Part shown: one piece after another, positions 60,167 to 64,000 of the stretch
How the letters are laid out: each line of letters starts with the position of its first letter
Numbering within the stretch: the stretch's first letter is position 1
The notes under the pieces: model-generated
Database searches by the model: none
What the model was told of the DNA's origin: nothing
The model's input: the letters and a program-made list of their open reading frames with translations, nothing else
Translations under genes and position numbers: made by a program
Origin: CADEEL01 sp050246475
GTDB lineage: Bacteria > Pseudomonadota > Alphaproteobacteria > Caulobacterales > Aquidulcibacteraceae
DNA: 64,000 nt
NCBI GenBank assembly: GCA_050246475.1
Contig: JBFWVZ010000008.1
Span: 56,751-120,750 of the forward strand
Direction: 5' to 3'

Positions 60167-60949
60167 TCACGCGCGCCGCCTGAAGAGCCCTTCAGCGCGG
60201 GCGCCGGCGCATGCGCGCGCCGGTTTCCTCCCCCGCTTGCGGGGGAGGTGTCGTGTCGCGAAGCGACATGACGGAGGGGGGGCGCCGCAGCCTCCCCCCA
60301 CAGCCGGCTTCGCCGGCAGCTCCCCCGCACGCGGGGGAGCAAACCATGGCGCCGAACAACCCTTCGCGCGCATCTTGAACGCCGGATGACGAAAGCACGT
60401 GACGGCGTGATCGTTGACCATCCCCACCGCCTGCATGAACGCGTAGACGATCGTCGGCCCAACGAACTTGAAGCCGCGCTGCTTCAGCGCCTTCGAAAGC
60501 GCGCGCGATTCATCCGTCTCCGCCGGCGCGGGATCGGTGAGCTTCAAACGATTGATGCGCGGCGCCCCGCCGACGAAGCTCCACACGAATTCCGAAAAGC
60601 TCTCGCCGTTCTTCTCGAATTCCAGAAACGCCTTCGCCGAGAGCACGACGCCCTCGATCTTGAGCCGGTTGCGGACGATGCCCTCGTCGCCCATCAGCTT
60701 CTCGATTTTCGCGGGGCTGTAGCGCGCGATCTTCTTCGGATCGAAGCCGTCGAACGCGCGGCGATAATTCTCCCGCTTCCGCAGGATCGTGATCCAGGAG
60801 AGCCCCGCCTGCGCGCCTTCGAGCATCAGCATCTCGAAAAGCGCGCGATCGTCACGAACGGGCACGCCCCATTCTTCGTCGTGATAAGCGATGTAGAGCG
60901 GATCGGCGCCCGGCCAGCGGCAACGCGGAAGATCGCCCTTCTTGCTCAC
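60167..60949 (-). CDS. tag: DNA-3-methyladenine glycosylase I, repeat-extended C-terminus
   Basis: Tag removes 3-methyladenine from DNA. From GTG 60949 (260 residues) the N-terminal 185-190 residues match the family: RCRWPGADPLYIAYHDEEWG, LFEMLMLEGAQAGLSWITIL, FDGFDPKKIARYSPAKIEKL, and FVGPTIVYAFMQAVGMVNDH. Homologues usually stop soon after TCFRHP. Here the frame runs on through a family B repeat (60226-60340), adding about 70 Gly/Pro/Arg-rich residues (APPRAGELPAKPAVGGG and so on) before a stop at 60167. The GTGA overlap with the thiolase stop fixes the start. Confidence 0.88.
   Translation of the reverse strand: MSKKGDLPRCRWPGADPLYIAYHDEEWGVPVRDDRALFEMLMLEGAQAGLSWITILRKRENYRRAFDGFDPKKIARYSPAKIEKLMGDEGIVRNRLKIEGVVLSAKAFLEFEKNGESFSEFVWSFVGGAPRINRLKLTDPAPAETDESRALSKALKQRGFKFVGPTIVYAFMQAVGMVNDHAVTCFRHPAFKMRAKGCSAPWFAPPRAGELPAKPAVGGGCGAPPPSCRFATRHLPRKRGRKPARACAGARAEGLFRRRA
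60226..60340. repeat. Palindromic repeat, family B copy 4, within tag
   Basis: CCTCCCCCGCTTGCGGGGGAGG and CTCCCCCGCACGCGGGGGAG-type arms enclose inner palindromes (GTCGCGAAGCGAC, GCCGGCTTCGCCGGC). It overlaps the last part of the tag reading frame. Confidence 0.8.
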
Positions 60950-62184
60950 ACGCGCTCGATGATGATCGCCGGCGCCATGCCGCCCGCCGCGCACATGGTG
61001 ACGAGGCCGCGCTTGAGATCGCGCCGCTCGAGTTCATCGAGGATCGTCCCGATGAGGATGGAGCCCGTCGCGCCGATCGGATGGCCAAGCGCCATCGCGC
61101 CCCCGTTCACGTTCACTTTGTCCCGGTCGAGCTTGAGATCGCGGATGAACTTTTCAGCGACGACCGAAAACGCTTCGTTGATCTCGAAGAGATCGATGTC
61201 GTCAATCGTGAGCCCAGCCTTCTCCAGCACCTTCTTCGCGGCGGGAACGGGCGCGTTGAGCATGAGTGTCGGGCAATCGCCGACATTGGCTGTCGCCACA
61301 ACGCGCGCGCGCGGCTTCAAGCCGTTCTTCTTCGCGTAATCCGGCGAAGCCAGCAGCACCGCCGCCGCACCGTCGACAACGCCGGAGGAATTGCCGGCGT
61401 GGTGGACGTGCGTGATTTTGAGATCGGGATATTTCTGGCGGATGAGGCCGCCGAACGTCGTGCCCTTATCGTCCAGCGGAAACTCAGCCATCGCCTCGAA
61501 GCTTGGCTTGAGCGCGGCGAGCCCTTCCGCTGTCGTTTGCGGACGCGGAAATTCTTCGTGATCGAGCGCGAGCGAGCCGTCTTCTTTATATACCGGCACG
61601 AGGCTCTTCTTGAAATGCCCGCCCTTGATCGCGGCGTCCGCGCGCTGTTGGGAAACGAGCGCGAGATCGTCCACGTCCTGACGGCTGATGCCTTCGAGCG
61701 TCGCGATCGCATCGCCGCACACGCCTTGGTGCGATTGAGGATGCTTCGCGCGCAGCCGCAGATTGCCCGCATCCATGAAGGGCGGCGCTTTCGGATCGGC
61801 GGTCGAGGCCGTGTAGCTCATCATCTCGGTGCCGCCCGCGATGACGAGATCCTCCATGCCGGACATGATCTGCGCCGCCGCGAGATTGACCGTCGTGATG
61901 CCGGAGCCGCAGAAGCGATCGAGCGTCACGCCGCTCGCCTTCGTGTCATAGCCAGCATCGAGCGCGGCCATGCGGCCCATATCGGCGCCCTGCTTGCCGC
62001 GCTGCGAGGACGTGCCCCAGATGATGTCGTCCACCTCGGCGGTCTTGAGCGCATTGCGCTCCGCGATCGCCTTCAACACAGAGGCCGCGAGTTGCTGCGG
62101 GTGAATTTCCGCAAGGGCGCCCTTGCCAACCTTGCCGATGCCGCGCGGCGTTCTGCAGGCGTCGATGATCAAAGCTTCAGGCAT
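60946..62184 (-). CDS. Acetyl-CoA acyltransferase (thiolase)
   Basis: Thiolases make or cleave 3-ketoacyl-CoA. From ATG 62184, with GAGGAG upstream, the 412 residues contain the nucleophile Cys in LDRFCGSGITTVNLAAAQIM, NEAFSVVAEKFIRDLKL, the second-site NGGAMALGHPIGATGSIL, and the general-base Cys in LVTMCAAGGMAPAIIIE. Whether the chain preference is short (acetoacetyl-CoA) or long (beta-oxidation, FadA/FadI-like) is not fixed by sequence alone. The frame is open upstream to 62247 but lacks homology. It overlaps tag by four bases. Confidence 0.94.
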   Translation of the reverse strand: MPEALIIDACRTPRGIGKVGKGALAEIHPQQLAASVLKAIAERNALKTAEVDDIIWGTSSQRGKQGADMGRMAALDAGYDTKASGVTLDRFCGSGITTVNLAAAQIMSGMEDLVIAGGTEMMSYTASTADPKAPPFMDAGNLRLRAKHPQSHQGVCGDAIATLEGISRQDVDDLALVSQQRADAAIKGGHFKKSLVPVYKEDGSLALDHEEFPRPQTTAEGLAALKPSFEAMAEFPLDDKGTTFGGLIRQKYPDLKITHVHHAGNSSGVVDGAAAVLLASPDYAKKNGLKPRARVVATANVGDCPTLMLNAPVPAAKKVLEKAGLTIDDIDLFEINEAFSVVAEKFIRDLKLDRDKVNVNGGAMALGHPIGATGSILIGTILDELERRDLKRGLVTMCAAGGMAPAIIIERV

Positions 62185-62267
62185 GCGGGTCTCCTCATTC
62201 CCGCGCACCATACAGAAAGACTGCGCCCCGCACACGCGGCGGCGCAACGCATCGCGCTACGTCAGGC

Positions 62268-63893
62268 TCATTCCCACTCGATCGTGCCGGGCGGTTTCGA
62301 CGTCACGTCATAGACGACGCGGTTGACGCCCTTCACTTCGTTGATGATCCGCGTCGCGGCGCGGCCGAGGAAATCCATCGAGTACGGGAAGAAATCCGCC
62401 GTCATACCGTCCGTGCTCGTCACGGCGCGGAGCGCGCAGACATATTCGTACGTCCGGTAATCGCCCATGACGCCGACGGTGCGCACGGGCAGGAGCACGG
62501 CGAACGCTTGCCAGATATCATCGTAGAGCCCGGCCTTCCTGATCTCATCGAGATAGACGGCGTCGGCCTTGCGCAGAATGTCGAGCTTCTCGCGCGTGAT
62601 CTCGCCCGGCACGCGGATGGCGAGGCCGGGGCCAGGGAAAGGATGCCTGCCCACGAACGCTTCCGGCAGGCCAAGCTCTCGTCCCAAAGCGCGCACTTCA
62701 TCCTTGAAGAGCTCGCGCAGCGGCTCGACGAGCTTCATGTTCATCCGCTCGGGCAAGCCGCCGACATTGTGGTGCGATTTGATCGTGACGCTCGGGCCTC
62801 CAATGGCGGAGACGCTTTCGATCACATCCGGATAGAGCGTGCCCTGCGCGAGGAAATCGGCGCCGCCGACGGCCTTCGCCTTCTCTTCGAACACATCGAT
62901 GAAGAGCTTCCCGATTGTCTTGCGCTTCACTTCCGGATCGTCGACGCCTTCGAGCGCCGTCAAGAAGCGTTCGCTCTCATCGGCGTGGATGAGCGGGATG
63001 TTGTAGTGATCGCGGAAAAGCGAGACGACCTGCTCGGCCTCGCCCAGGCGCATCAATCCGTGATCGACGAAAACGCAATGCAGCTGGTCTCCGATCGCTT
63101 CGTGGATGAGCACCGCGGCCACGCTTGAATCGACGCCGCCGGAGAGCCCGCAGATCACGCGCCCATCGCCCACTTGCTGGCGGATGCGCGCGATCGCCTC
63201 TTCCTTGAAAGCGGCCATCGTCCAATCGCCTTTGCACTTGGCGATCTTGTGTGTGAAGTTTTTGAGGAGCTTGGCGCCGTCCGGCGTGTGAACGACTTCG
63301 GGGTGAAACATCACCGAGTAGAATTTGTATTGTTCATCGACGGCGATGGCGAAGGGCGCATTCTCCGATGTTCCGACCACGGAGAAGCCGTGCGGCAGCT
63401 CCGTCACGCGGTCGCCGTGGCTCATCCAGACGGGATATTTGCCGCCGACTTCCCAGACGCCTTCGTAGAGCGGGCTGTCCGCCAGGATCTCAACGTCGGC
63501 GCGGCCGAACTCGCGCGCGTGGCCTGCCTCCACTTTGCCGCCGAGCTGCACCGCCATCGTCTGCTGGCCGTAACAGATGGCGAGGATCGGCACGCCGAGC
63601 TTGAACACGTCCTGCGGGGCGCGCGGGCTCTCGCCCTCGATGACGCTCGCGGGCCCGCCGGAGAGGATGATGGCCTTCGGATCGAACCCCGCCGCCAGAA
63701 CCTCGGCGGCTTTGTTGAACGGGTGGATTTCGCAATAGACGCCATTCTCGCGCACCCGCCGCGCGATCAGCTGCGTCACCTGGCTGCCGAAATCGATGAT
63801 GAGGACGCGCTCATGGGCGCGCTTGGGATCGGGGGAAGCAGAAGAGCCCGCGGCCGGCGCGGGAGAAGCCGTTTTGGCTGAGTGCTGGGCCAT
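62268..63893 (-). CDS. guaA: GMP synthase (glutamine-hydrolysing)
   Basis: GuaA converts XMP to GMP with Gln and ATP. The 541 residues have an extra N-terminal stretch (about 25 residues, Ala/Ser/Pro-rich), then a class I amidotransferase domain: VLIIDFGSQVTQLIARRVRE, SGGPASVIEGESPRAP, nucleophile Cys in AICYGQQTMAVQLGGKV, VMFHPEVVHTPDG. The synthetase domain follows: ATP loop CGLSGGVDSSVAAVLIH, FVDHGLMRLGEAEQV, and the dimerisation domain at the C-terminus. Start ATG 63893. The last 107 bases of the window hold no gene. Confidence 0.97.
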   Translation of the reverse strand: MAQHSAKTASPAPAAGSSASPDPKRAHERVLIIDFGSQVTQLIARRVRENGVYCEIHPFNKAAEVLAAGFDPKAIILSGGPASVIEGESPRAPQDVFKLGVPILAICYGQQTMAVQLGGKVEAGHAREFGRADVEILADSPLYEGVWEVGGKYPVWMSHGDRVTELPHGFSVVGTSENAPFAIAVDEQYKFYSVMFHPEVVHTPDGAKLLKNFTHKIAKCKGDWTMAAFKEEAIARIRQQVGDGRVICGLSGGVDSSVAAVLIHEAIGDQLHCVFVDHGLMRLGEAEQVVSLFRDHYNIPLIHADESERFLTALEGVDDPEVKRKTIGKLFIDVFEEKAKAVGGADFLAQGTLYPDVIESVSAIGGPSVTIKSHHNVGGLPERMNMKLVEPLRELFKDEVRALGRELGLPEAFVGRHPFPGPGLAIRVPGEITREKLDILRKADAVYLDEIRKAGLYDDIWQAFAVLLPVRTVGVMGDYRTYEYVCALRAVTSTDGMTADFFPYSMDFLGRAATRIINEVKGVNRVVYDVTSKPPGTIEWE

Positions 63894-64000
63894 GCGCTGA
63901 AATGATGTGCGTCGCGGGAGGCGTCAATTGCGGCGGATGGACAACCCTCGCGGGAAGGCTAACCTGTGGAAAAAACGCCACGGGGGTGGGGGATGTGGGA

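Noticed and set aside
63958..63975. A DnaA-box-like TGTGGAAAA upstream of guaA
   Set aside because: A single imperfect match at the window end. No cluster of boxes or AT-rich region supports an origin.

Overview
This 64 kb window is high-GC chromosomal DNA from an alphaproteobacterium. Gene content and order (aat/DUF2155/mlaD/NDUFA12-like; hdaA-ppk-ppx next to purMN; dnaB-alr-mlaEF; a hdaA-type DnaA regulator; tandem I78 lipoproteins) point to the Caulobacterales/Hyphomonadaceae area, although no rRNA or other taxonomic marker is present to settle it. A run of ten Ns (59398-59407) inside homopolymer-rich repeat DNA shows that the source is a draft assembly. I found no tRNA, rRNA, CRISPR array, prophage or insertion sequence. 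The window is mostly conserved housekeeping DNA, with short accessory patches and many dispersed palindromic repeats.

Layout. 1-2.6 kb: a cut-off lipoprotein gene, aat, and a DUF2155-mlaD-NDUFA12 cluster. 2.6-5.5 kb: a 928-residue protein that looks like a degenerated class II ribonucleotide reductase (TSCPD family), preceded by two NrdR-box-like palindromes. 5.5-9.3 kb: a lipoprotein, aspS and rnd. 9.4-16.6 kb: hdaA-ppk-ppx (overlapping), a DUF2066 protein and purMN. 16.6-20.1 kb: ndk, three tandem I78-family lipoproteins, holC and pepA. 20.2-27.8 kb: the outer-membrane biogenesis run lptF-lptG-lptD-surA-pdxA-rsmA. 28-36.5 kb: gmk, yicC, mltG, fabF, acpP and fabG, with fabD split off by about 2.4 kb of accessory genes. 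36.6-40.8 kb: an Asp/Asn beta-hydroxylase-like gene, rpsF-rpsR-rplI and dnaB. 40.8-52.9 kb: alr, mlaEF, a stress/redox patch (glutathione peroxidase, old-yellow-enzyme, MscS), radA, an MBL-fold protein, cvpA, purF and an SDR. 52.9-57.2 kb: der, bamB, a YfgM-like TPR protein and panB. 57.2-64 kb: an ECF sigma factor with a membrane partner, an ArsC/Spx-like reductase, tag, a thiolase and guaA.

Functional themes. Envelope assembly is heavily represented (LptDFG, SurA, BamB, the YfgM-like protein, MlaD and MlaEF, MltG, FabD/G/F with ACP, YicC-Gmk). So are nucleotide supply and replication (PurMNF, GuaA, Gmk, Ndk, the RNR-like protein, DnaB, HolC, HdaA, RadA). Many neighbouring genes overlap by 1-4 bases (ATGA, GTGA or TGATG junctions), implying translational coupling.

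Main points for follow-up: (1) the RNR-like pseudoenzyme with a conserved C-terminal domain, apparently lost catalytic residues and a tandem NrdR-like operator; (2) a composite repeat that fills the whole pepA-holC gap, made of two GAAA-loop hairpins flanked by inverted heptad arms that resemble telomeric or G-quadruplex DNA; (3) several dispersed palindrome families, some of which have captured the 3' ends of genes (aat, tag, pepA); (4) a fab operon interrupted by accessory genes.
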